Positions 22,915 to 30,049 of a stretch of DNA of 34,904 bases are shown here, piece by piece. Position 1 is the first letter of the stretch; the number at the start of each line of letters is the position of its first letter. The notes under the pieces are model-generated. The model searched no databases, was not told where the DNA came from, and worked only from the letters and a program-made list of their open reading frames with translations. A program made the position numbers and the translations under genes. Origin of the DNA: CAYHMW01 sp964357925. GTDB lineage: Bacteria > Patescibacteriota > Microgenomatia > UBA8517. The DNA lies in NCBI GenBank assembly GCA_964357925.1, contig CAYHMW010000012.1, forward strand, positions 1 to 34,904, given 5' to 3'.

Positions 22915-23409
22915 ATGAGAATCTCAATCATAGCAGCCGTTTCTGATAACGGCGTCATTGGAGCTGAGGGGAGATTACCCTGGCACCTACCAGCCGATCT
23001 CAAACACTTCAAAGAAGTAACAACCAATCATCACATTATCATGGGCAGAAAAACTTATGAATCAATTGGAAAGGCCCTCCCGAATCGCACGAATATTGTT
23101 TTGACAAGAAACGAAAAATTCAAAGTCGACGAAGGGGTATTACTATTGAATTCACTCGATGACGCCATCAATCTTGCTAAAAGTAGCGGTCAAACCGAAT
23201 GCTTTATAATCGGGGGAGAGAGCCTCTACACCCAAGCTCTCCCAATAACAGACAGAATTTATATGACTACGGTACACACAGAAGCAAAAGGCAATGCCCA
23301 CTTCCCAACTTTTAATGTTAATGATTGGAAAATTTCAGAAAAAGTTGACTATAAATCCGATAGTAAAAATCCCCATAGTTATTCGTTGATAGTACTTGAC
23401 AAAATTTAA
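22915..23409 (+). CDS. folA: dihydrofolate reductase
   Basis: A 164-residue NADPH-dependent enzyme regenerating THF from the DHF produced by ThyA. It shows the Met20-type loop region IIAAVSDNGVIGAEGRLPWHLPADL with conserved W and the active-site acid in PADLKHF, the motif IMGRKTYESIG, and GGESLYTQALP. It sits directly after thyA, the usual partner, and its TAA overlaps the next gene's ATG (TAATG). A small GC-rich hairpin lies just before the start. Confidence 0.96.
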   Translation: MRISIIAAVSDNGVIGAEGRLPWHLPADLKHFKEVTTNHHIIMGRKTYESIGKALPNRTNIVLTRNEKFKVDEGVLLLNSLDDAINLAKSSGQTECFIIGGESLYTQALPITDRIYMTTVHTEAKGNAHFPTFNVNDWKISEKVDYKSDSKNPHSYSLIVLDKI

Positions 23410-23963
23410 TGCATAAAATCGTCTGTATCACAGGCCTCCCGGGAGCAGGAAAAAGTGTCGTCTCAGAGCTGTTTCCAAAAAATAAATTTGCTTATGTCAG
23501 ATTCGGCCAAATAGTCGAAGATGAACTTTTAAAGCAAAGCTTGCAAATAAACGAGGAGAACGAGAAAAAAATAAGAGAAGAACTTCGCAGAAGATATGGC
23601 ATGGCTGCAATGGCCATCCTTAACATCCCAAAATTTAAAAGGCTTCTTAAAAAGGGAAATGTACTGGGCGATGGCCTTTACAGTTTCGAAGAATACGAAA
23701 TTCTCAAAAATGACTTTAAAAAACAATTAATTGTAATTGCAGTCTATGCACAACCAGAGCTGAGATACAAAAGACTAAAGACCAGAAAGATTCGACCCCT
23801 TACGAAAAAGGAGGCAGCCTCCAGAGACTACGCAGAAATAAAAAATCTCAATAAAGGCGGCACCATCGCTATGGCAGATTTCACAATCACAAACACCGGC
23901 ACACTAAAGGACCTAGAAACACAAACAAAGGAGGTGCTAAAAAAGATTGAAAAAAACAGATAA
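23409..23963 (+). CDS. P-loop nucleoside/nucleotide kinase-like protein
   Basis: A 184-residue protein with Walker A GLPGAGKS (about residues 9-16), a following YVRFGQIVEDELL region, a helical mid-section, the lid-like RLKTRKIRPLTKKEAASRD, and a C-terminal DFTITNTGTLKDLE as in dephospho-CoA/adenylate-kinase-like proteins of the UPF0200 kind. The substrate is unknown; its place between folA and a dCMP deaminase makes a nucleotide substrate reasonable, but that is inference. Its start is coupled to folA. Confidence 0.8.
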   Translation: MHKIVCITGLPGAGKSVVSELFPKNKFAYVRFGQIVEDELLKQSLQINEENEKKIREELRRRYGMAAMAILNIPKFKRLLKKGNVLGDGLYSFEEYEILKNDFKKQLIVIAVYAQPELRYKRLKTRKIRPLTKKEAASRDYAEIKNLNKGGTIAMADFTITNTGTLKDLETQTKEVLKKIEKNR

Positions 23964-23967
23964 AACA

Positions 23968-24444
23968 ATGCATGTTCGCCCCACATGGGACGATTACTTC
24001 ATGGAGGTGGCAGATGCTATTTCCAAAAGGGCTACCTGCGATAGGGGAAGAAGCGGGTGCGTCATCGCCAAGGATAAACAGATATTGGCAACGGGCTATG
24101 TAGGCTCACCAATTGGGTTCCCGCATTGCGACGACGTCGGCCACCAAATGAAAAAGGTCACACATGAAGATGGCACAGTCACAGAACATTGTGTCCGCAC
24201 TGTCCACGCAGAACAAAACGCAATCTGCCAGGCTGCCAAAAGAGGAGTAGCTATCGATGGAGCGACAGTTTATTGCAGGATGACGCCGTGCCGCGTATGC
24301 GCAATGCTATTAATAAATAGCGGAATAAAAAAAGTGTATGCAGAAAGAAAATACCACGCCGGTGCCGAATCCGAAGCTATGTTTAAGCGCGCAAAAGTAA
24401 AAATAACCTACAAACACAACGAAGTCCAAACCTACAAAAACTAA
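23968..24444 (+). CDS. dCMP deaminase family protein
   Basis: A 158-residue zinc-dependent deaminase, probably converting dCMP to dUMP, the substrate of ThyA encoded upstream. It shows RPTWDDYFMEVADAISKRATCDR at the N-terminus, the zinc/proton-shuttle motif HAEQNAI, and PCRVCAMLLINSGI supplying two cysteine ligands, as in dCMP deaminase/ComE-like proteins. The ATG at 23968 is 4 bases after the kinase stop. A TTG at 23947 preceded by AGGAGG (12 bases) is an alternative start adding 7 residues. It completes a dCMP-dUMP-dTMP-dTDP route within the window. Confidence 0.93.
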   Translation: MHVRPTWDDYFMEVADAISKRATCDRGRSGCVIAKDKQILATGYVGSPIGFPHCDDVGHQMKKVTHEDGTVTEHCVRTVHAEQNAICQAAKRGVAIDGATVYCRMTPCRVCAMLLINSGIKKVYAERKYHAGAESEAMFKRAKVKITYKHNEVQTYKN

Positions 24445-24450
24445 CCCAAC

Positions 24451-24473
24451 AAAAAACCGGGGAGTAACCCCGG
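24451..24473 (-). terminator. intrinsic terminator downstream of topA
   Basis: CCGGGG pairs with CCCCGG around a 5-base loop; on the - strand it is followed by six T (24456-24451). On the + strand, after the deaminase gene, it lacks a T run and would be weaker. Confidence 0.8.
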
Positions 24474-24525
24474 CAAATAAAAGTCAAGACCATTTCCATT
24501 AGGAGTCCTCTTTGTGATACGTTAA
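24451..24525 (-). ncRNA. candidate short transcript downstream of topA
   Basis: An extended -10 TGATATTAT on the - strand (24540-24532) would start transcription near 24525, and the terminator ends it near 24451, giving about 75 bases. It contains AGAGGA 7 bases before an ATG at 24500, but the frame from that ATG runs through the terminator without a stop, so a peptide is unlikely. It may be a small RNA or merely the end of the topA transcript. Confidence 0.25.
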
Positions 24526-24549
24526 CACCTATAATATCACATGGCGAAA

Positions 24550-26613
24550 CTATTCCAAAACCTCTTCCTCCTCAACAACAAGCTTGTTGGGATCAACCGG
24601 TTTCTTCCAACTGGCAAAGTCACAATCAGGGTAGCGCGAGCACCCGTAAAACGTCCTCCCACGCTTTGTTTTCTTAACAATCACATCACCCTGTTTATCT
24701 AAAGTTAATCCATCCTCAATACACTTTGGACACTTCATATCAATCTTCTCAACATACCGATCTGTATATTCGCAATCGGGGAACATGCTACAGCTTATGA
24801 ACTTCCCAAATCGCCCCACTCGAATAACAAGCTCACCTTTTTCCTCTTGGGGAACTTCATCCAGTTCACACCGAGGACAGGGTATGCCAAGTTTCTCAGT
24901 AGGAATGCTCACCCGCTCGGCATTTTTCTCTACATCCGTTAGTAATTTACTAAAGGGTTCCCAAAACTTTCTAATGTCTTCGTGCCAATCAATCTCTCCA
25001 AGTGCAACTTTATCAAGATTCCCTTCCATGTTTGCGGTAAACTCATATTCAAAAGTATCAGGGAAATTCTTAACTAAAAAGTTAACAACAGAGGTCCCAA
25101 TCGGAGTAGGGTAAAAGCGCCCTTCTTTCTTCTCAACATAATTCCGAAGCTGGATTGTAGAAATTGTTGGAGCATAAGTTGACGGTCTGCCAATTCCCAA
25201 AAATTCAAGAGTTTTTATAATTGAAGCCTCGTTGTAACGAGCAGGTGGAGTTGTAAATTTTTGTTCACTCAAAACCTCTAACAGTTCCAACTTTTCACGG
25301 GTTTTCACGCTTGGGATGATTGGTTCGTCAGATTTACCATTCGGAATAATTTTTCTCCAACCATCAAACTTTACAACTTGTCCAGAAACTCTCAACTCAT
25401 AATGTTTACTTTGAGCATCACGAAACGCATTAACAATAATTGTTGTCCCATCATAAACACTTGCAGACATTTGACATGCCACAAACCGGCTCCAAATCAA
25501 CTGGTAAAGTTTCTTGGCAGCCGCATCCAATTCACCGTTTGTTTCTTGTAATTTGTTACTTGTAACTTCCACGTTAGTGGGTCTGATTGCCTCATGAGCT
25601 TCTTGAGCCCCTTTAGAATGCGTCTTGTAGCGTCGCACATCGACAGGCAAATATTCAGACCCAAAAGTATCTCGAATATATTTTCTAGCAGCGTCAACAG
25701 CACCCACAGATAAGTTCAAAGAATCTGTTCTGTGGTACGTTATCAAACCTTGCTCATAAAGTTTTTGCGCAACACTCATGGTGCGCTTAGCAGACCAACC
25801 AAAAAGGTTAGCAGAAGCTATAGTCATTGTAGAAGTTGTAAAAGGCGGATACGGACTTTTCTTTACCTCGCGTCGCACAATATCTGACACAATATGTTCA
25901 GCGACTTTTAGATCACTAACGATTTGCGCTGCTTGCTCACCATTATTAACAGCAGCCTTCTCCCCATCAATTTTGGAAAGTGCCACCACAAATGGCTCTC
26001 CTTCCTCACCCTTAACTTTTGATCCTATCTCCCAATACTCTTGTGGAATAAATGCCTCAACCTCCCTTTCTCTTTCAACAATCAGCCTCACAGTGACTGT
26101 CTGCACTCGCCCAGCAGAAAGCCCTCGTCGCACTTTCTTCCACAAAATCGGACTAAGCTTGTACCCCACAAGACGGTCAAGTACACGCCTCGCAATCTGT
26201 GCCTCAACAAGATCAATATTTACTTTTCCCGGGTGCGCAATTGCCTCCTCCACAGCAGCCTTCGTTATCTCATGAAAAGTAATCCTTCTTATGTTTGTTT
26301 CTTGTTTCTTGTTGTTTGTTTCTTCCAGAACATCTTTAACATGTTGCGCAATCGCTTCCCCCTCACGATCAGGGTCCGTTGCCAAAAAAATGCTGTCAGC
26401 ATTTTCGGCAGCTTTTTTTATTGTTTTGATAGTATCCACCTGCCTCTCAACCACTTGATAGTCGGGCTTAAAATTATTTTCAACTTCAACGCTAATTGGA
26501 GACTTTGGAAGATCTTTAATATGCCCGCGAGTTGCCTCCACAATATAGCCCTCCCCCAAAAATTTGGAGAGAGTCTTAGCTTTAGTTGGTGACTCAACAA
26601 TAATTAAATTCAT
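24550..26613 (-). CDS. topA: DNA topoisomerase I
   Basis: A 687-residue type IA topoisomerase relaxing negative supercoils. It has a Toprim domain (IIVESPTKAKTL near the start, ATDPDREGEAIA), the GLSAGRVQTVTVRLI segment, the catalytic tyrosine in EQGLITYHRTDS, the EAHEAIRPT motif and two C-terminal four-cysteine zinc ribbons (CPRC...CEYTD and CPKC...CDFASW). Two heptanucleotide tandem repeats lie in frame (residues about 98-107 and 350-359). The frame extends to a GTG at 26652, but MNLIIVESPTKA at 26613 matches the family start. Terminator at 24451-24473. Confidence 0.96.
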   Translation of the reverse strand: MNLIIVESPTKAKTLSKFLGEGYIVEATRGHIKDLPKSPISVEVENNFKPDYQVVERQVDTIKTIKKAAENADSIFLATDPDREGEAIAQHVKDVLEETNNKKQETNIRRITFHEITKAAVEEAIAHPGKVNIDLVEAQIARRVLDRLVGYKLSPILWKKVRRGLSAGRVQTVTVRLIVEREREVEAFIPQEYWEIGSKVKGEEGEPFVVALSKIDGEKAAVNNGEQAAQIVSDLKVAEHIVSDIVRREVKKSPYPPFTTSTMTIASANLFGWSAKRTMSVAQKLYEQGLITYHRTDSLNLSVGAVDAARKYIRDTFGSEYLPVDVRRYKTHSKGAQEAHEAIRPTNVEVTSNKLQETNGELDAAAKKLYQLIWSRFVACQMSASVYDGTTIIVNAFRDAQSKHYELRVSGQVVKFDGWRKIIPNGKSDEPIIPSVKTREKLELLEVLSEQKFTTPPARYNEASIIKTLEFLGIGRPSTYAPTISTIQLRNYVEKKEGRFYPTPIGTSVVNFLVKNFPDTFEYEFTANMEGNLDKVALGEIDWHEDIRKFWEPFSKLLTDVEKNAERVSIPTEKLGIPCPRCELDEVPQEEKGELVIRVGRFGKFISCSMFPDCEYTDRYVEKIDMKCPKCIEDGLTLDKQGDVIVKKTKRGRTFYGCSRYPDCDFASWKKPVDPNKLVVEEEEVLE
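25539..25566 (-). repeat. heptanucleotide tandem repeat in topA (site 2)
   Basis: On the - strand four heptamers run in tandem: GTTACAA, GTAACAA, ATTACAA, GAAACAA. They encode TSNKLQETN within topA, near residues 350-359, beside the IRPT motif. Confidence 0.7.
26295..26322 (-). repeat. heptanucleotide tandem repeat in topA (site 1)
   Basis: On the - strand four heptamers run in tandem: GAAACAA, ACAACAA, GAAACAA, GAAACAA, followed by a degenerate fifth. They encode ETNNKKQETN near residues 98-107, in the Toprim region loop. Confidence 0.75.
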
Positions 26614-26690
26614 AGCTTTATTCTTAACAACAAGAACATATTCTACAATCACTTGTCAAGTGAGTACCAAGCTCTGCTTGCTAGAGAGTT

Positions 26691-27278
26691 TCAATCCCCC
26701 CAATTCAAGACATCCAAAATATCTTGTGGTTTTCTGGCCACGCCCGCCCCAGTCTCGATTAAATAATTAGGCAGTTCAGACAGCGGCGAATCAATCGGCC
26801 CAGGGACTGCAAACACATCAACTCCAAGATTCGCAGCATGATTTGCGATAGAAAGTGTCCCACTCCTTTTTCCACCTTCAACTACAAGCACCGCTTTTGA
26901 CAGTGCAGCAATTAATCGATTTCTTTGTAAAAAATTGCGGCCGAAGGGAGGAGTCCCAGGCGGAAATTCAGTAACAACAGCACCATACTTGATAATCTCA
27001 TCAAACAAATTTTTATGTTCTCTCGGATAAATCACATCAATTCCGGAGCCCAAAACTGCGATTGTCCTGCCACCTGCATCAATCGCTGCCTTATGCGCGA
27101 CGCCATCAATCCCCCTTGCCATCCCGGAAACAATAGTTACGCCTTTTTTTGCTAGCTCATACGCAAATTTATAAGCCACCTTCTCCCCGTATGGACTCAT
27201 CCTCCTACTACCAACAACTGCCACAGCATTGGTATCACAATCCAAAATCTTCCCTTTAATCCAAAGATTACCACTCAT
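26691..27278 (-). CDS. dprA: DprA-like protein, Rossmann core only
   Basis: A 195-residue DNA-processing protein; full DprA loads RecA on incoming single-stranded DNA in transformation. The core is clear: AVVGSRRMSPYG, VSGMARGIDGVAHKAA, TIAVLGSGIDVIYPREHKNLFDEI, PFGRNFLQRNRLIAALSKAVLVVEG and SGTLSIANHA. It lacks both the N-terminal SAM-like domain and the C-terminal winged helix of typical DprA (over 280 residues). The ATG overlaps the mrdA stop (ATGA). It may serve DNA uptake, which CPR bacteria are thought to rely on, but that is inference. Confidence 0.92.
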   Translation of the reverse strand: MSGNLWIKGKILDCDTNAVAVVGSRRMSPYGEKVAYKFAYELAKKGVTIVSGMARGIDGVAHKAAIDAGGRTIAVLGSGIDVIYPREHKNLFDEIIKYGAVVTEFPPGTPPFGRNFLQRNRLIAALSKAVLVVEGGKRSGTLSIANHAANLGVDVFAVPGPIDSPLSELPNYLIETGAGVARKPQDILDVLNWGD

Positions 27279-28870
27279 GGATTAAACCAAAAATCAAAAA
27301 TTTCTCTCGCAATTGGTGCTGCATCACGAGATCCCTCCCCACCTTCCTCAATCAAGACAGTAACTACAATTTGAGGGTCGTCAATGGGTGCAAAAGCGGC
27401 AAACCAAGCATGTGTGACGTCCTCCTCCGAAGTTTCAGCAGTCCCAGTTTTACAAGCTACCTCAACCCCAGCCTTCTCTTTAAAATCAAAAAATGGAAAC
27501 GCAGTTCCATCCGGCACACAGGCACCTTTCATTCCATCAATAACCTCTCGCAATGTCTCATCTGAAATTTTCAAATTAGTACAATGTGACGGCTCACTAC
27601 TGTTAATTCTCGGTTTACACAAATCTCCCCGTGAGGCAATTGCTGATACAAGAACATTTAAGGATAAAGGAGTCGTTAATAAATCTCCTTGCCCGATTGA
27701 CAAGTGATAGGTATTGCCCAAAAACCACCTCTCCCCCTTCACAGCCCTCTTCCATGCGGGCGTAGGCACAAGCCCCACTGTCTCTCCAGGCAAATCGATT
27801 CCTGTTAACTCGCCAAGTCCAAATCTCCCGGCCCACTTAGACAAGTTATCAATTCCAACTCTCGCTCCAATTTCATAAAAAAGTGTATCTGTTGATCTCG
27901 CAATCGCGCGTGGAAGATCAATCTCGCCTTCTTTACCACCATATTGAGTGAAATACCAATTAGTGTAGGTAAATTCATTCACAGTAATTGCCCCTGTATC
28001 TATGTATGTATAGTTCTCGTCAATTGCCCCCTCCTCTAAAGCAGCCACAGAGGTCACAATTTTGAATATCGATCCTGGGTGATAAACGCCTCCAATCGCA
28101 CGGTTAAAAAGTGGTAGATCCGAATCAGAAACATAGGCAGATACATTTGATGGATCATATGATGGTGAAGAATAAATTGCCAAAATCTCACCCTCCGTAT
28201 CTGAAACTATCACAGCACCAGGCTTCCCGCCCATCGCCTCAGCCACCCGACGTTGGAGTGGCAAGTCAATATTAAGCTTTATGTCATTTCCTGTCTGAGT
28301 TGGTTTTGACCCAAGCACCCGAAGTTTGCGCCCCCTGGTGTCTACTTCCAAAAGTTGCTCCCCATCGCTTCCCCGGAGTAAGCAATCATATTGAAGCTCA
28401 AGCCCGGTACGTCCAGTATTGGCTCCCAAACGCCTGATGCCTTTACCAAGGCAGTCTGGATCGACCTTCCCTACCTCATCCACATTAACTTCACCTATAT
28501 AACCACTTATATGTGCCAACTCCTTCGGATAATTGTAAATCCGCTCCCATTCAGTCAGAATTTCCTCAGCTGGCGTCTCTGCTCCAGCCTCCACCTTAAT
28601 CGCACCCTCTAATTCATCAAATATAACCTTCTTTTTAACTTCAAAATTACCTACAATTTCCTCCCCACCACGGGCGTAAATATTACCACGAGGCGCATTG
28701 ACACCAATTCTCCTTATGCGATTCCCTTCTGATAATTCACGATAGTACTCACCCTTAATGATTTGAAGATCGAACATTCTCCCCACAAGAACGAGTACAC
28801 CAAAAAATAAAAGCCCTTTATAAAACCAAACAAGCCAGCTCTGAGTTCGTGAATTTATATATGTCTCCAT
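27275..28870 (-). CDS. mrdA: penicillin-binding protein 2 (elongasome transpeptidase)
   Basis: A 531-residue class B penicillin-binding protein crosslinking peptidoglycan during elongation. It has a membrane anchor (about 15-35), the dimerisation segment APRGNIYARG, and the transpeptidase domain: SIFK in YHPGSIFKIVTSVAALEEGA as the SxxK nucleophile, RSTDTLFYEIG as the second motif (STD, as in PBP2-type SxD variants) and CKTGTAET as KTG. The domain is complete at both ends. It follows mreB by 28 bases and overlaps dprA. No mreC, mreD or rodA is adjacent on this side. Confidence 0.95.
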   Translation of the reverse strand: METYINSRTQSWLVWFYKGLLFFGVLVLVGRMFDLQIIKGEYYRELSEGNRIRRIGVNAPRGNIYARGGEEIVGNFEVKKKVIFDELEGAIKVEAGAETPAEEILTEWERIYNYPKELAHISGYIGEVNVDEVGKVDPDCLGKGIRRLGANTGRTGLELQYDCLLRGSDGEQLLEVDTRGRKLRVLGSKPTQTGNDIKLNIDLPLQRRVAEAMGGKPGAVIVSDTEGEILAIYSSPSYDPSNVSAYVSDSDLPLFNRAIGGVYHPGSIFKIVTSVAALEEGAIDENYTYIDTGAITVNEFTYTNWYFTQYGGKEGEIDLPRAIARSTDTLFYEIGARVGIDNLSKWAGRFGLGELTGIDLPGETVGLVPTPAWKRAVKGERWFLGNTYHLSIGQGDLLTTPLSLNVLVSAIASRGDLCKPRINSSEPSHCTNLKISDETLREVIDGMKGACVPDGTAFPFFDFKEKAGVEVACKTGTAETSEEDVTHAWFAAFAPIDDPQIVVTVLIEEGGEGSRDAAPIAREIFDFWFNP

Positions 28871-28898
28871 GCAGGCTCTCTAAAACTCATAAATCAAA

Positions 28899-29939
28899 TT
28901 AATTCCCAGTAACATGTATTTTGTTTAACAGGACTGGATCTGAAAGCAACATTCCACAACCCTTCACAACACAAGTGATGGGTTCATCAGCAACAATCAC
29001 GTTAGTCTTTGTAGCCTCAGCAATAACTTTATCAATCCCATGAATCATTGCCCCACCCCCAGCGAGAATAATTCCCTGCTCCATAACATCGCTAACAAGC
29101 TCAGGTGGAGACTCCTCTAAAGTATCCTTAATATGCCCCACAATCTCATGAATTATTGGTGAGAGTGCCTCACGCACCTCCTCACTTGTTATTTTAATAG
29201 ACCTTGGTAACCCAGTCTCAAGATCCCGTCCTCGAACAACAGAGTATTTAATCTCAGGAAATGGAGTCGCAGTACCAATCGAAATTTTAAGTGTTTCCGC
29301 TGTTGGCTGTCCTAATAGTATCGAGTATTTCAACCTAAAATAATTCATAATTGCCTCATCCATCTTATCTCCCGCAATTCGGACAGATCTACCAATCACG
29401 ATCCCGCCGAGCGAGATAACCGCAATCTCACTCGTCCCCCCTCCAATATCGACAATAAATATCCCTTTTGGATCCGTGACGGGGAGTCCTGCACCAATCG
29501 CAGCAGCCATTGGCTCTTCAACAAGATAAGCCCGACGAGCACCAGCATCAATCGCTGCATCCACAACAGCGCGCCGTTCAACCTCAGTCACCCCAGACGG
29601 AATACCAACTATCATTTTTGGGCGCGGGATCTTCGGAATCAAAGTCCCCGATTCATGAACACGCCTTACATAGTGGGTTAACATTGCAGCAGTTGCATCA
29701 AAATCAGCAATCACTCCATCCCGCAACGGCCGCACAGATTCTATAGTTGACGGAGTCCTCCCAACCATTTTTTTGGCAGCTGTTCCAATAGCAAGAATTT
29801 CCTTCGTTTTTTTGTGTCTCGCAACAGCAGAAGGCTCACGAATAACAATCCCCTTTCCGACAACATATACCAAGGTATTGGCGGTCCCAAGGTCAATCCC
29901 AATGTCATGACTAAAAATGCCAAGTAGCCAGTTAATCAT
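28899..29939 (-). CDS. mreB: rod-shape actin homologue MreB
   Basis: A 346-residue actin-like ATPase forming filaments that guide lateral wall synthesis. The N-terminus (MINWLLGIFSHD) resembles the membrane-binding amphipathic helix. Phosphate loops are present: GIDLGTANTLVYV, FIVDIGGGTSEIAVISLGGIV and GIILAGGGAMIHGID, with the adenosine region EEPMAAAIGAGLPV. The ORF is complete; only 10 bases separate its ATG from the assembly gap, so its promoter is mostly unreadable. It is directly upstream of mrdA. Confidence 0.97.
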   Translation of the reverse strand: MINWLLGIFSHDIGIDLGTANTLVYVVGKGIVIREPSAVARHKKTKEILAIGTAAKKMVGRTPSTIESVRPLRDGVIADFDATAAMLTHYVRRVHESGTLIPKIPRPKMIVGIPSGVTEVERRAVVDAAIDAGARRAYLVEEPMAAAIGAGLPVTDPKGIFIVDIGGGTSEIAVISLGGIVIGRSVRIAGDKMDEAIMNYFRLKYSILLGQPTAETLKISIGTATPFPEIKYSVVRGRDLETGLPRSIKITSEEVREALSPIIHEIVGHIKDTLEESPPELVSDVMEQGIILAGGGAMIHGIDKVIAEATKTNVIVADEPITCVVKGCGMLLSDPVLLNKIHVTGN

Positions 29940-29949
29940 ATATACTTTT

Positions 29950-30049
29950 NNNNNNNNNNNNNNNNNNNNNNNNNNNNNNNNNNNNNNNNNNNNNNNNNNN
30001 NNNNNNNNNNNNNNNNNNNNNNNNNNNNNNNNNNNNNNNNNNNNNNNNN
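29950..30049. other. assembly gap of 100 N
   Basis: A run of exactly 100 N, the usual placeholder for a gap of unknown length. It hides the mreB promoter region and the 5' end of the divergent O-antigen-ligase-like gene. Adjacency across it depends on scaffolding. Confidence 0.99.

Noticed and set aside
24541..24700. A + strand ATG 4 bases after TATAAT at 24531-24536, resembling a leaderless gene
   Set aside because: The short frame is entirely antisense to topA and has no protein-like composition; the TATAAT overlaps the - strand TATTAT and is probably incidental.
26614..26652. Longer topA start at the GTG at 26652
   Set aside because: The canonical type IA N-terminus begins at MNLIIVESPTKA (26613); the additional 13 residues have no family counterpart.
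26655..26690. Palindrome CACTTGTCAAGTG downstream of dprA considered as an operator or terminator
   Set aside because: A single odd-centred palindrome with no T run and no related copy; not enough to support a function.
6868..28870. Possible TGA recoding as in Gracilibacteria/Absconditabacteria
   Set aside because: TGA stops occur at natural family C-termini (rpsB, frr, mrdA, the cysS neighbour), so TGA is read as stop.
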